64,000 bases of DNA from Castellaniella sp049650445 (GCF_049650445.1 NZ_JBASAD010000001.1:39012-103011); one strand, 5' to 3'; shown: positions 8,514 through 19,443, numbered from the stretch's first letter. Notes: generated from the letters alone by a model not told the origin. Program-made: numbers and translations.

Positions 8514-8877
8514 GTAAAGACTCCTTTGGGGTGATGTACGGGGGGCGGACGGATTTTGTGTCCTTTGGACCCGATTCAGTCGGGCACCACGCCATCATGT
8601 TACTTTAACAGCCATAATGTCAAATTATTTGTATCGCTTAAAGCCTAGGGTTTTCCTGGATGATCACTTGAATGCAGCCGATCCCATGTAATCCACCCTA
8701 TGAAACCATTGATTTTCCTTGTTATTCGATTTAACTATGAATCCATCACGAAATCAGATAAATCACCTCTACTTGGAAAATCACCTTCCTGAAGTGATAC
8801 ATTAATCGACATCAAATTCAAAGTTTCGTATTTTTTTAAAAGAAACGCCGCCACCAGGCCGGCGCCGGAGACGCACC
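8514..8877. promoter_or_regulatory. Divergent promoter region between di-iron oxygenase and paaN
   Basis: A 364-bp AT-rich non-coding region serving two divergent operons. On the minus strand TTGACA (8618-8623) is followed after 15 bases by TAACAT (8597-8602), a possible promoter for the oxygenase. Repeated AATC/GATT-containing stretches at 8705-8790 could hold PaaX operators, but I see no unambiguous palindrome. GGAGA precedes the paaN ATG. Confidence 0.5.
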
Positions 8878-10545
8878 ATGTCACACCCTCTGCTGGACCA
8901 GCACCGTCCCTTGCTCGAACGCGCGCTCGACACGATTGCCACGCGCGGCTACTGGTCGGCCTATGCCGAGTCCCCCAGTCCCAAGGCCTATGGCGAAGGC
9001 GCGCCCGAAGCCGGTCGCGCCGCTTTCGAAGCCCATCTGGGCAAACCCTTCGAAATCGACCAGCCGGGCCAATGTGGCTGGCATGACGGCGAGACCTCGC
9101 CTTACGGCGCCCCCTTGGGCATCCGTTATCCCCAGTCCGATCCCCAGGCCCTGGTGCAGGCGGCCCTGGCGGCCATGCCGGCCTGGCAGGCGCTGGGCGC
9201 CGAAGGCCGGGTCGGTATCTGCCTGGAAGTCCTGCAACGGCTGAACCGCCAAAGCTTCGAAATCGCCCACGCGGTCATGATGACCAGCGGTCAGGGCTGG
9301 ATGATGGCCTTCCAGGCAGGCGGCCCCCATGCCCAGGACCGGGGACTGGAAGCCGTGGCCTATGCCTGGCGCGAAATGTCGGCCATCCCCGCCGAGGCCG
9401 TCTGGGAAAAACCGCAGGGCAAACATCCGTCCCTGGTGATGCGCAAGCACTACGAAATCGTCGGCCGGGGCGTCGGCGTGGTCATCGGCTGTGCCACCTT
9501 CCCCACCTGGAACACCTATCCGGGTCTGTTCGCAGCCCTGGCGACCGGCAACCCCGTGATCCTGAAGCCGCACGGCCACGTCGTCCTGCCCGCCGCCATC
9601 ACGGTTCGCACGATCCGCGCCGTGCTGACTGAAAACGGCCTGGACCCGAATCTGGTCACGCTGTGCCTGCCGCCCGATCACGAGACGGCACACGCGCTGT
9701 ACACCCATCCCGACGTCCATTCGATCGACTATACCGGCGGCAACGTCTTCGGCCAGTGGCTGCTGGACCACTGCCGTCAGGCCCAGGTCTACGCAGAACT
9801 CGCCGGGGTCAACAGCATCGTGATCGACTCTACGGACGATTACGCAGGCATGCTGCGCAACCTGGCCTTTACTCTGTCGCTCTATTCCGGCCAGATGTGC
9901 ACCACCTCACAGGCCATCGTCATCCCGGCGCAAGGCATCGATACCAACGACGGTCACAAGACCTTCGATCAGGTCGGCCAGGATCTGGCCCAGGCGATCG
10001 AGCGCTTCCTGGAAAAAACGGAAGTCGCCCAGGCCGTCCTGGGGGCGATCCAGTCCGACGCCACGCTGGCTCGCATCGACCAGGCAGCCGGCGGCGGCAT
10101 GGGTCGGGTCGTGCTGGCACCCAAGGCGCTGCACTACGAGGAATTCCCGCAGGCGCGCACCCGCACGCCGGTCCTGCTGGCTTGCGACGCGCAAGACACC
10201 GAACACTACGCCCAGGAACAATTCGGCCCCATCAGCTTCCTGGTACGCGCCGACGACACGGACGCCGCGCTGGCGCTGGCCGAAGACCTGACGCGCAAGC
10301 ACGGCGCGCTGACCCTCGCGGTCTACAGCACCCGCGACACCGTGCTGGACGCGGCCGTTCAGATGTCCTGGCGCGCCAAGGTCGCCCTGTCCCTCAACCT
10401 GACGGGCGGCGTCTTCGTGAACCAGTCTGCGGCTTTCTCCGACTTCCACGGGACGGGCGGCAACCCGGCAGCCAATGCCTCGTACGCGGATTCGGCCTTC
10501 GTGGCCAACCGCTTCCGGGTCGTTCAGCGCCGCGCCCACGCCTGA
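8878..10545 (+). CDS. paaN: Phenylacetate degradation aldehyde dehydrogenase PaaN
   Basis: A 555-residue aldehyde dehydrogenase matching the PaaN family in length and sequence. The catalytic cysteine lies in SGQMCTTSQ and the nucleotide-binding region includes GNPVILKPHG. PaaN is thought to oxidise the ring-opened semialdehyde-CoA, the job done by the dehydrogenase domain of PaaZ in E. coli; it lacks the MaoC hydratase domain of PaaZ. First gene of the rightward operon, start preceded by GGAGA. Confidence 0.9.
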   Translation: MSHPLLDQHRPLLERALDTIATRGYWSAYAESPSPKAYGEGAPEAGRAAFEAHLGKPFEIDQPGQCGWHDGETSPYGAPLGIRYPQSDPQALVQAALAAMPAWQALGAEGRVGICLEVLQRLNRQSFEIAHAVMMTSGQGWMMAFQAGGPHAQDRGLEAVAYAWREMSAIPAEAVWEKPQGKHPSLVMRKHYEIVGRGVGVVIGCATFPTWNTYPGLFAALATGNPVILKPHGHVVLPAAITVRTIRAVLTENGLDPNLVTLCLPPDHETAHALYTHPDVHSIDYTGGNVFGQWLLDHCRQAQVYAELAGVNSIVIDSTDDYAGMLRNLAFTLSLYSGQMCTTSQAIVIPAQGIDTNDGHKTFDQVGQDLAQAIERFLEKTEVAQAVLGAIQSDATLARIDQAAGGGMGRVVLAPKALHYEEFPQARTRTPVLLACDAQDTEHYAQEQFGPISFLVRADDTDAALALAEDLTRKHGALTLAVYSTRDTVLDAAVQMSWRAKVALSLNLTGGVFVNQSAAFSDFHGTGGNPAANASYADSAFVANRFRVVQRRAHA

Positions 10546-10575
10546 CATCCGTCCCTCGCCCCTCGGAGACTCGGC

Positions 10576-11370
10576 ATGACCTACCAGAACATCGATTTTT
10601 CCATCGACCAGGGCATCGCCCGCCTGACCCTGGCGCGCCCTGACAAACTCAACAGCTTCACCGAGGCCATGCACCTCGAAGTGCGCGACGCGCTGGACCA
10701 GGTCCAGCGTGACGCCACGGCCCGCGTGCTGGTCCTGACCGGCGCCGGACGCGGATTCTGCGCGGGCCAGGACCTGGGCGACCGCGCCATGCAGATCAAC
10801 GCGGGGCAGACGCCCGACCTGGGCGCCACAGTCGAAGGCTTCTACAAGCCGCTGATCCTGACACTGCAAAATCTGCGGGTGCCGACTCTGGCGGCCGTCC
10901 GGGGGATCGCCGCCGGCGCCGGGGCATCCATCGCCCTGGCCTGCGACCTGGTCGTCGCCGCTGAATCCGCCTACTTCCTGCAGGCGTTCAGCAAAGTCGG
11001 CCTGATCCCCGATACCGGCGGCACCTGGCTGCTGCCCCAGCGCATCGGCATGGCACGCGCCATGGGTCTGGCCCTGCTGGCCGAACGACTGCCCGCGCGC
11101 CAGGCCGCCGACTGGGGCCTGATCTGGTCCTGCGTCGCCGACGACGCCTTCGACACCGAAATCGAACGGCTGGCCACGCAACTGGCCCAGGCGCCGACCC
11201 GGGCGCTGGTGCGTACCCGCCAGGCCATGCAGGCCGCCGCCTCGCACACGCTGGAACAACAGCTCTCGATGGAAGCCGGCATCATGCGCGAACTGGGCTG
11301 GCGTCACGACTATGCGGAAGGCGTCGCCGCCTTCCTGGAAAAACGCCCCGCCCGCTTCACGGGGGAATGA
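10576..11370 (+). CDS. paaG: 1,2-epoxyphenylacetyl-CoA isomerase PaaG
   Basis: A 264-residue crotonase-fold enzyme that aligns end to end with E. coli PaaG, including AGRGFCAGQDL, GVIPDTGG-like GLIPDTGGTWLLP and EGVAAFLEKR. PaaG converts ring-1,2-epoxyphenylacetyl-CoA to the oxepin-CoA and also isomerises downstream enoyl-CoA. Its presence argues that an epoxide is formed even though no PaaABCE genes are present. Thirty bases after paaN. Confidence 0.92.
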   Translation: MTYQNIDFSIDQGIARLTLARPDKLNSFTEAMHLEVRDALDQVQRDATARVLVLTGAGRGFCAGQDLGDRAMQINAGQTPDLGATVEGFYKPLILTLQNLRVPTLAAVRGIAAGAGASIALACDLVVAAESAYFLQAFSKVGLIPDTGGTWLLPQRIGMARAMGLALLAERLPARQAADWGLIWSCVADDAFDTEIERLATQLAQAPTRALVRTRQAMQAAASHTLEQQLSMEAGIMRELGWRHDYAEGVAAFLEKRPARFTGE

Positions 11371-11374
11371 GCGC

Positions 11375-12901
11375 ATGACCGCCCTGGCCCCCCGCACCAC
11401 CGTCGCCGTGATCGGCGCCGGCACCATGGGCGCCGGCATCGCCCAGGTCGCCGCCCTGGCCGGCCATCCCGTTTTCCTGTACGACACCCGGCCGGAAGCC
11501 GCGGCCCAGGCCATCACCGGCATCCAGCAGGGTCTGCACGCGCTGGTGTCCAAGGGCCGGCTGGACGCCAGCCTCGCTGAAACCGCCCTCGACGGTCTGC
11601 GCGCCGCCGACGCCCTGGCGGACCTGGGCGGCTGCGGCCTGATCATCGAAGCCATCGTCGAGCGGCTCGACGCCAAGGCGGCCCTGTTCGACGCGCTCGA
11701 GGCCATCGTGGCCCCCGACTGCCTGCTGGCCACCAATACGTCGTCCATCCCGGTCACCGCCATCGGCGCAGGCCTGCGCCATCCCGGACGCCTGGGCGGC
11801 CTGCACTTCTTCAACCCCGCGCCGCGCATGCCTCTGGTCGAGATCGTGTCCGGCCTGGACACCACCCCGACCACGGCCACCACGCTGGCCGACACTGCAA
11901 CGGCCTGGGGCAAGACTGCGGTCCACGCCCGTTCCACACCCGGCTTCATCGTCAACCGCGTGGCCCGCCCCTTCTACGCCGAAGGCCTGCGCCTGCTGCA
12001 AGAACAAGTCCTGGACCCGGCCACGCTGGACCACGTCATGCGGAGCTGCGGCGGCTTTCGCATGGGCCCCTGCGAACTGACCGACCTGATCGGTCAGGAC
12101 ATCAACGCCGCCGTCTCCCGCAGCGTCTGGACGGCCTTCCATCACGCCCCGCGCTTCGAACCGTCCCTGCTGCAACAAGAGCTGGTCGACGGCGGTCGCC
12201 TGGGACGCAAGTCGGGGCGCGGCTTTCATGACTACCGCGAAGGCGCACCCGCGCCCACGCCCCACCTGGCCGCCCCTCAGACCTGTCCGACCTCGATCAC
12301 GATCCACGGCGACAGCCCTCTGGCGCTGGCATTGCGCGCGCGCCTGCAGACGCGCGGCATCGCGTTCCACACCACATCCGCAGCCCAGGACCAGCGCATC
12401 GCCGAGGCCGGCGAGGCCGTCCTGTACCTGACCGACGGCCGCAGCGCCACCCGGCGGGCTCACGATCTGGACCGACCCGCCACGCTGCTGCTGGACCTGG
12501 TGCTGGACCCGATGCTGGCCACCTGCCTGCCGCTGGCCGCCGCGCGGCAGTGCCCCGACACAGCGCGCCAGGACGCCATCGGCCTGCTTCAGGCGGCTGG
12601 TTTCGGGGTCGCTCCGACCCAGGACGCGCCCGGCATGGTGGTGATGCGCACCGTCGCCATGCTGATCAACGAAGCCGCCGACACGGTCCACCAGGGCGTG
12701 TGCAGCGCCGCCGATCTTGACCTGGCCATGCGGCTGGGCGTGAACTATCCGCTGGGCCCGCTGGACTGGTGCGATCGCATCGGCGCCGGCATGATCGGCA
12801 CGGTCCTGACCCATCTACGCAGCAGCGACGGCGAACGCTACCGTCCTTGCGGCGCCTTGCAATCCGCCATCCACTCGGGAAAATCACTCCATGACGCATG
12901 A
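11375..12901 (+). CDS. paaH: 3-hydroxyadipyl-CoA dehydrogenase PaaH
   Basis: A 508-residue 3-hydroxyacyl-CoA dehydrogenase. The Rossmann motif is GAGTMGAGIAQVAA, and the catalytic His lies in GLHFFNPAPRMPLVEIV. Two C-terminal domains follow, giving the usual PaaH length near 500. It oxidises 3-hydroxyadipyl-CoA to 3-oxoadipyl-CoA. The start at 11375 is 4 bp after the paaG stop with GGGGGAA upstream; the 3' end overlaps paaI by 11 bp. Confidence 0.9.
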   Translation: MTALAPRTTVAVIGAGTMGAGIAQVAALAGHPVFLYDTRPEAAAQAITGIQQGLHALVSKGRLDASLAETALDGLRAADALADLGGCGLIIEAIVERLDAKAALFDALEAIVAPDCLLATNTSSIPVTAIGAGLRHPGRLGGLHFFNPAPRMPLVEIVSGLDTTPTTATTLADTATAWGKTAVHARSTPGFIVNRVARPFYAEGLRLLQEQVLDPATLDHVMRSCGGFRMGPCELTDLIGQDINAAVSRSVWTAFHHAPRFEPSLLQQELVDGGRLGRKSGRGFHDYREGAPAPTPHLAAPQTCPTSITIHGDSPLALALRARLQTRGIAFHTTSAAQDQRIAEAGEAVLYLTDGRSATRRAHDLDRPATLLLDLVLDPMLATCLPLAAARQCPDTARQDAIGLLQAAGFGVAPTQDAPGMVVMRTVAMLINEAADTVHQGVCSAADLDLAMRLGVNYPLGPLDWCDRIGAGMIGTVLTHLRSSDGERYRPCGALQSAIHSGKSLHDA

Positions 12902-13346
12902 AGCACTCGCCCCCCAGACTCTGGCCGAAACCGTGGCCGCCGCCATGTGGTCTCGCGACCATGCCGCGCAGTCGCTGGACATGCGTCTGGACTCCATCGC
13001 ACCCGGCAGCGCACGGCTGTCGATGACCGTGCGCGGCGACATGCTCAACGGCCACGGAATCTGCCACGGCGGCATGATCTTCACGCTGGCCGACACCGCC
13101 TTCGCCTACGCCTGCAACAGCGACAATCACAACACGGTGGCCTCGGCCTGCCACATCGACTTCCTGGCACCCGCCCGCGAAGGCGACCGTCTGCAGGCGC
13201 GCGCAGAGGCGCGTACCCAGGGCGGACGTACCGGGGTGTACGACATCACGGTGCACAATCTGACGGCGGGCCGCGACGTCGCGCTGTTCCGGGGAAAGTC
13301 CCACCGCATTCAGGGCATGGTGACCGACACCCTGCCCCCGGGCTGA
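12891..13346 (+). CDS. paaI: Hydroxyphenylacetyl-CoA thioesterase PaaI
   Basis: A 151-residue hotdog-fold thioesterase with the PaaI pattern GHGICHGGMIFTLADTAFAYA. PaaI hydrolyses dead-end aryl-CoA or epoxide products and frees CoA, a rescue function. It overlaps paaH and precedes paaK in the same operon. Length and motif are those of the family. Confidence 0.9.
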   Translation: MTHEALAPQTLAETVAAAMWSRDHAAQSLDMRLDSIAPGSARLSMTVRGDMLNGHGICHGGMIFTLADTAFAYACNSDNHNTVASACHIDFLAPAREGDRLQARAEARTQGGRTGVYDITVHNLTAGRDVALFRGKSHRIQGMVTDTLPPG

Positions 13347-13386
13347 AACCGCCCGCGCATCGATTACAAGACCAGGAGACAACATC

Positions 13387-14709
<1,323 letters not shown>

Positions 14710-14719
14710 GGAAACACCT

Positions 14720-15943
14720 ATGGACGCTTTTCTCTGCGACGCCGTGCGCACTCCCATCGGCCGCTACGGCGGTGCCCTGGCCGGTGTGCGCGCCGACGAC
14801 CTGGCTGCGCTGCCCTTGCGGGCCCTGATGGAACGGCACCCCGGCCTCGACTGGTCGGCCCTCGACGACGTCCTCCTGGGTTGCGCCAACCAGGCGGGCG
14901 AGGACAACCGCAACGTGGCCCGCATGGCCGCGCTGCTGGCCGGCCTGCCCCTGTCCGCGCCCGGCGCCACGATCAATCGCCTGTGCGGCTCGGGCATGGA
15001 CGCCATCGGCACGGCCGCTCGCGCCATCCGTGCCGGCGAAGCCCACCTGATGATCGCCGGCGGCGTCGAATCCATGTCGCGCGCCCCCTTTGTCGTGCCC
15101 AAGGCCGAACAGGCCTGGTCGCGCCAGGCGGCGATGTATGACACCACCATCGGCTGGCGCTTCATCAACCCGCGCATGGCACAGGCGCACGGCACGCATT
15201 CCATGCCGGAAACGGCGGACAACGTCGCCCAGGAATTCGGTATCTCGCGCGCCGACCAGGACGCCTTCGCCCTGCGCAGTCAGCAACGCTGGGCGCGCGC
15301 GCAGGCGGCCGGCCGATTTGCCGACGAAATCGTGCCGGTGCGCATCCCGCGCCGCAAGGCCGACGATCTGGTCATCGACACGGACGAGCATCCCCGGCCG
15401 GACACGACCGCCGAGGCTCTGACGCGGCTGCGCGGCATCAACGGCCCGGACCTCACCGTCACGGCAGGCAACGCCTCAGGCGTCAACGACGGCGCCTGCG
15501 CCGTCCTGCTGGCCTCCGGCCAAGCCGCTCGCCAGCACAGCCTGACGCCCCGCGCCCGCATCCTGGGCATGGCGACGGCGGGCGTGGCGCCGCGCATCAT
15601 GGGCATCGGCCCGGTCCCGGCCATGCGCAAAGTCCTGGCCCAGACCGGCCTGACACTGGAACAAATGGACGTCATCGAGCTCAACGAAGCCTTCGCCGCT
15701 CAGTCGCTGGCGGTGCTGCGTGAACTGGGGCTGGCCGATGACGCTCCGCACGTGAATCCGAATGGCGGCGCGATCGCCATCGGCCATCCGCTGGGCATGA
15801 GTGGTGCCCGGCTGATTACCACCGCTGTCGCCGAACTGAACCGGACCGGCGGCCGTTACGCCCTGTGCGCCATGTGTATCGGCGTGGGCCAGGGTATCGC
15901 CCTGATCCTAGAAAATATCCACAACCAAGGAGACACACCATGA
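14720..15943 (+). CDS. paaJ: 3-oxoadipyl-CoA thiolase (PaaJ/PcaF type)
   Basis: A 407-residue thiolase with nucleophile Cys in NRLCGSGMDA, His in GGAIAIGHPLGMSGAR and the second Cys in CAMCIGVGQG. The family releases acetyl-CoA from 3-oxoadipyl-CoA (and 3-oxo-5,6-dehydrosuberyl-CoA), leaving succinyl-CoA. A clear paralogue is encoded at 34553-35758. Its stop overlaps the start of the next gene as ATGA. Confidence 0.9.
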   Translation: MDAFLCDAVRTPIGRYGGALAGVRADDLAALPLRALMERHPGLDWSALDDVLLGCANQAGEDNRNVARMAALLAGLPLSAPGATINRLCGSGMDAIGTAARAIRAGEAHLMIAGGVESMSRAPFVVPKAEQAWSRQAAMYDTTIGWRFINPRMAQAHGTHSMPETADNVAQEFGISRADQDAFALRSQQRWARAQAAGRFADEIVPVRIPRRKADDLVIDTDEHPRPDTTAEALTRLRGINGPDLTVTAGNASGVNDGACAVLLASGQAARQHSLTPRARILGMATAGVAPRIMGIGPVPAMRKVLAQTGLTLEQMDVIELNEAFAAQSLAVLRELGLADDAPHVNPNGGAIAIGHPLGMSGARLITTAVAELNRTGGRYALCAMCIGVGQGIALILENIHNQGDTP

Positions 15944-17085
15944 AATCAACGACCTGCCGCTGGGTGACCGGCATCGCGCTGGCCACCTTCGGGCTGACCG
16001 TGCAAGCCGCCGATCCCATCAAGATCGGCTCCGTTCTGTCGGCCACCGGCCCTGCCGCCTTCCTGGGCGACCCCGAAGTCAAGACACTGGAAATGTACGT
16101 CGAGTCCATCAACAAGGCGGGCGGCATCCTGGGCCGGCAACTGCAACTCGTGCACTATGACGACGGCGGCGACGCGAACAAGGCCAACAGCTTCGCCAAA
16201 CGCCTGATCTACGACGACAAGGTCGACGTCATCATCGGCGGCACCACGACGGGCTCCACCATGTCCATGGACCCGCTGGCCGAAAAGGCCGAGATTCCCT
16301 TCATTTCCCTGGCGGGCGCGGTCGTCATCATCGATCCGGTAAAAAAATGGCTGTTCAAGACGCCGCACACCGACCGCATGGCCGCCGAAAAAGTCTTCGA
16401 GGACATGAAGAAGCGCGGCTACACCAAGATCGCCCTGCTCAGCGAGACCAGCGGTTTCGGCCAGTCCGGCAAGAAGGAAACCGAACTGGTCGCGCCCAAC
16501 TACGGCATCCAGATCGTGGCCAACGAGACCTATGGTCCCAAGGACACCGACATGAGCCCGCAGCTCACCAAGATCAAGAACACGCCTGACGTTCAGGCGG
16601 TGCTGGTCTTCGGCCTGGGCCAGGGGCCGGCGCTGGTCACCCGCAACTACAAGCAACTGGACGTGAAACTGCCGCTCTACCACGCGCACGGCGTGTGCTC
16701 GAACGAGTTCATCAAGCTGGCCCGCGACGCGGCCGAAGGCGTGCGTCTGCCCTGCGCGGCACTGGTCGTCTCCGACAAGCTGCCCGACAGCGACCCCCAG
16801 AAGCCGGTCGTCACGGCCTATGCCAAGGCTTTCCAGGAACGCTGGAAGTCCGAGGTCTCGACCTTCGGCGGCCACGCCTATGACGGCCTGATGATCTACG
16901 CCGACGCGGTCAAGCGGGCCGGCAGCACCGACAAGGCCAAGGTCCGCGACGCGATCGAGCAGACCAAGGGCTACGTCGGCACGGGCGGTGTCGTGAACAT
17001 GTCCGCGACCGACCACATGGGCCTGGACCTGAGCGCCTTCCGCATGCTCGAAATCCGCAAGGGCGACTGGGCGCTGGCTGACTGA
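15940..17085 (+). CDS. Periplasmic solute-binding protein of LIV-type ABC transporter
   Basis: A 381-residue type I periplasmic binding protein. An N-terminal signal peptide ends near TVQA-ADP, and the mature start PIKIGSVLSATGPAAFLGDPE is typical. It is translationally coupled to paaJ. Because the livHMG-F operon at 992-4893 has no binding protein of its own, this is its probable partner, and its place in the paa operon suggests phenylacetate uptake (inference). Confidence 0.87.
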   Translation: MKSTTCRWVTGIALATFGLTVQAADPIKIGSVLSATGPAAFLGDPEVKTLEMYVESINKAGGILGRQLQLVHYDDGGDANKANSFAKRLIYDDKVDVIIGGTTTGSTMSMDPLAEKAEIPFISLAGAVVIIDPVKKWLFKTPHTDRMAAEKVFEDMKKRGYTKIALLSETSGFGQSGKKETELVAPNYGIQIVANETYGPKDTDMSPQLTKIKNTPDVQAVLVFGLGQGPALVTRNYKQLDVKLPLYHAHGVCSNEFIKLARDAAEGVRLPCAALVVSDKLPDSDPQKPVVTAYAKAFQERWKSEVSTFGGHAYDGLMIYADAVKRAGSTDKAKVRDAIEQTKGYVGTGGVVNMSATDHMGLDLSAFRMLEIRKGDWALAD

Positions 17086-17109
17086 GCGTACCCACCCAGG
17101 CGATGAAAA

Positions 17110-17143
17110 CCCGGCCGCTCTGTACGATGCGGCCGGGTTTTTT
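17110..17143. terminator. Rho-independent terminator of paa operon, bidirectional
   Basis: Perfect 9-bp stem CCCGGCCGC (17110-17118) / GCGGCCGGG (17129-17137) with a 10-nt loop and a TTTTTT tail (17138-17143). AAAA at 17106-17109 supplies a T tail in the opposite direction, so it can also end the convergent IclR gene. Confidence 0.95.
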
Positions 17144-17153
17144 ATTGTTTATC

Positions 17154-17930
17154 TTATGGATGCCCCGACGCCGCCGAAACCCGGCGGCCGGCCGCACGCA
17201 GCGCCTCGGCGGCCGGGCTGTCGGGATCGGCCCGCAGGGACGCGGCGGGTCCCACCAGAGTCAAAGCCAGCAGCAGCCGGCCTTGAGCATCGAGCACCGG
17301 CACGCTGAGCGCGTTGATGCCCGGGACGTGTTCGCCTTCCACCACCGCCAGGCCACGCGCATGGATGTCGCGCCGCACGTCGGCCGGAAACCGCCGCATC
17401 GGCGGGTCCTGCCAGGCGGCAAAGACGCGCCCCGTGGCTGATGATTCCAGGTCGAACAGTGCACCCTCGGCCACGCCGATGGACACCCCCTGACCGGGCT
17501 GACAGACCCGGACGGCGGTCACCCCACCCTGCCCACGCACCGCGACGAAGCACGTTTCCCCCAGCGCCTGCGCCAGCGCACGGGCTTCTTCACCAGCCCG
17601 TTGCAAGGGATCCTGGCGCGACAGCCAGGCCAGCGCCAGATCGCGCACTGCGGGGCCGACGTCGTACTGACCCGTGCGCGCATCCTGACTGACCCAGCCC
17701 ATGCGCACCAGACTGACCAGATAGCGGTAGGCCTTGGCCCGGTGCATGCCCGCGCGCCGGGCCAGGTCCGACAGGCCGCACGGCGCCCCCCCGTCCGCCA
17801 GCCGGCGGAACAGGTCCAGCCCCACCTCCACCGATTGAATGCCCTGAATCTCACCGGATCGGCCGTCCGTGTCAGTCGTATCGGTAGAAGCCGGACCGAT
17901 CGATTCATGGGGAAAAACTGTTGGACGCAT
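17154..17930 (-). CDS. IclR-family transcriptional regulator
   Basis: A 258-residue IclR-type regulator. The winged-helix region (about residues 30-90) includes GLSDLARRAGMHRAKAYRYL, followed by an effector domain with SSATGRVFAAW and VPVLDAQGRLLLALTLVG. It diverges from the homogentisate-dioxygenase-like gene across 81 bp containing a near-palindrome, so local control of that gene is likely. The ligand is unknown; an aromatic acid is plausible. Confidence 0.85.
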   Translation of the reverse strand: MRPTVFPHESIGPASTDTTDTDGRSGEIQGIQSVEVGLDLFRRLADGGAPCGLSDLARRAGMHRAKAYRYLVSLVRMGWVSQDARTGQYDVGPAVRDLALAWLSRQDPLQRAGEEARALAQALGETCFVAVRGQGGVTAVRVCQPGQGVSIGVAEGALFDLESSATGRVFAAWQDPPMRRFPADVRRDIHARGLAVVEGEHVPGINALSVPVLDAQGRLLLALTLVGPAASLRADPDSPAAEALRAAGRRVSAASGHP

Positions 17931-17964
17931 CCTTCGCCTGGCCTTAGATTATCGATGTTGCTTA

Positions 17965-17986
17965 AATAATAACATTGTTAATTATT
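17965..17986. promoter_or_regulatory. Candidate IclR operator
   Basis: Near-palindrome AATAAT-AACA-T-TGTT-A-ATTATT (one extra base on the right) in the 81-bp divergent gap between the IclR gene and the dioxygenase-like gene. The location and symmetry fit an IclR-family operator; no direct evidence of binding. Confidence 0.5.
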
Positions 17987-18011
17987 GCATAACAACCCTG
18001 CGGAGACCTCC

Positions 18012-19142
18012 ATGAAAAACCCGATTACGTTCCCCAAGGCCGAAGGCATCTACACCCGTCAGGCCCACTGTGACATCCCTGACGGCCTGTACGAACGCGA
18101 ACACGGCCGCAACGGCTTCTTCGGCCCGGCCAGCCACATCCTGCACACGCACAAGCCCACCGGCTGGACGAAATGGGAAGGCCCGCTGGAACTCACCCTG
18201 CTGGACCTGAACCGCCTGGACGACAGCGCCCCCTGCCCCTGGAAGGCACGGCGCTTCATGCACAACGCCCAGACCCAGGTCTGCTTCTGGAAATTCGACG
18301 TCTCCATGCCGGACCTGGCGCGCAATGGCGACGGCGACATGATCCTGTTCTTCCACCGGGGCGAGGGCGAGTTCTTCAGTGACTACGGGCACATGAGCTA
18401 CCGCGAGGGTGACTACATCAACATTCCGCGCGGCACGACCTGGCGCCTGGAAACCTCGGTACGCAACGAGGTCCTGACGATCGAAGCCACCGAGGATCTG
18501 TTCCAGTTGCCGGAACGCGGCATCACCGGCCGCCACGCGCAATTCGACCTGGCCGTGCTGGACACGCCGAAGATCGACGAAGCCTACAAGGCCCAGTACG
18601 GCGAACATGAAACCCGCGTGCGCGCCAAGCGCCGCCAGCAGGTCACGACGGTGACCTTCCCCTACAATTTCCTGGACACGGCCGGCTGGCACGGCGACTG
18701 CGTACCGGTAAAGCTGAACTGGCGCGACATCCGCGAACTGCTGTCGGACCGCTATCACCTGCCGCCGACGGTGCACGCGACGTTCCTGTCGAACACCATC
18801 ATCGTCTGCACCTTTGCCCCGCGCCCCATCGAAAGCGATCCGGGCGCGCTGAAGGTGCCGTTCTATCACAACAACGACGAGTTCGACGAGGCGCTGTTCT
18901 ACCACCAGGGCAATTTCTTCAGCCGCGACAACATCAAGCCGGGGATGTTCACGCTGCACCCTTCGGGCTTCCACCACGGCCCGCACCCCAAGGCGTTCGC
19001 GGCCGCCGCAGCCAACAACAAGGGCGAACGCAAGTACACTGACGAGGTCGCGGTGATGATCGATTCACGCTATCCGCTGGAACTGGATACCCTGCCTGAA
19101 GGGGTGAAGGTGCCGGGGTATCTGGATTCCTGGAAGGAGTGA
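18012..19142 (+). CDS. Homogentisate 1,2-dioxygenase-like protein (short form)
   Basis: A 376-residue cupin-type ring-cleavage dioxygenase of the homogentisate dioxygenase superfamily. The C-terminal iron region has PFYHNNDEFDEALFY (His and Glu ligands) and TLHPSGFHHGPHP (further His). It is about 55 residues shorter than the canonical HmgA encoded at 19444-20739 and clearly divergent from it. I start at the ATG after CGGAGA rather than at an upstream TTG. Substrate could be homogentisate or another hydroquinone-type ring; not resolvable by sequence. Confidence 0.75.
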   Translation: MKNPITFPKAEGIYTRQAHCDIPDGLYEREHGRNGFFGPASHILHTHKPTGWTKWEGPLELTLLDLNRLDDSAPCPWKARRFMHNAQTQVCFWKFDVSMPDLARNGDGDMILFFHRGEGEFFSDYGHMSYREGDYINIPRGTTWRLETSVRNEVLTIEATEDLFQLPERGITGRHAQFDLAVLDTPKIDEAYKAQYGEHETRVRAKRRQQVTTVTFPYNFLDTAGWHGDCVPVKLNWRDIRELLSDRYHLPPTVHATFLSNTIIVCTFAPRPIESDPGALKVPFYHNNDEFDEALFYHQGNFFSRDNIKPGMFTLHPSGFHHGPHPKAFAAAAANNKGERKYTDEVAVMIDSRYPLELDTLPEGVKVPGYLDSWKE

Positions 19143-19443
19143 GCTTCTGAGCAGGGTGCCGGGCAGGCATCTTGCAATCAGCGTGGTTTGAGTTCTTGAG
19201 ACGGGGAGCCGAGTGGGAGGCATGACGCCGCCCGACTCGGCGGTCCTCCCTGCGGTCGGACTGCCCGGCCCTTCCTCGTACGAGCGGGCGGTGCGCAAAC
19301 TCGTCGCGCTGCGCGCTCCTCAAACAGTGCGCACCTTGTTTCCCGCTCTCCCTTCGGAAGCCGCCGGCGCCTCATACGGTTGCGCCACGCCCCTCCACCC
19401 GACTCCCCTCGATCTTTTTTGATCGACGGAAGCAGGGGTCGGC
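19143..19443. other. Non-coding region between convergent dioxygenase genes
   Basis: A 301-bp stretch with no gene I can support. It holds two inverted repeats: GCCGAGT (19208-19214) / ACTCGGC (19235-19241) and GGTGCGCA (19290-19297) / TGCGCACC (19328-19335). These may be terminators or relics of a dispersed intergenic repeat. GATC pairs around a T6 run at 19411-19424 lie near the hmgA end. Confidence 0.4.

Noticed and set aside
8705..8790. Specific PaaX operators
   Set aside because: AATC/GATT-like words occur but no dyad clear enough to call among the general AT-richness.
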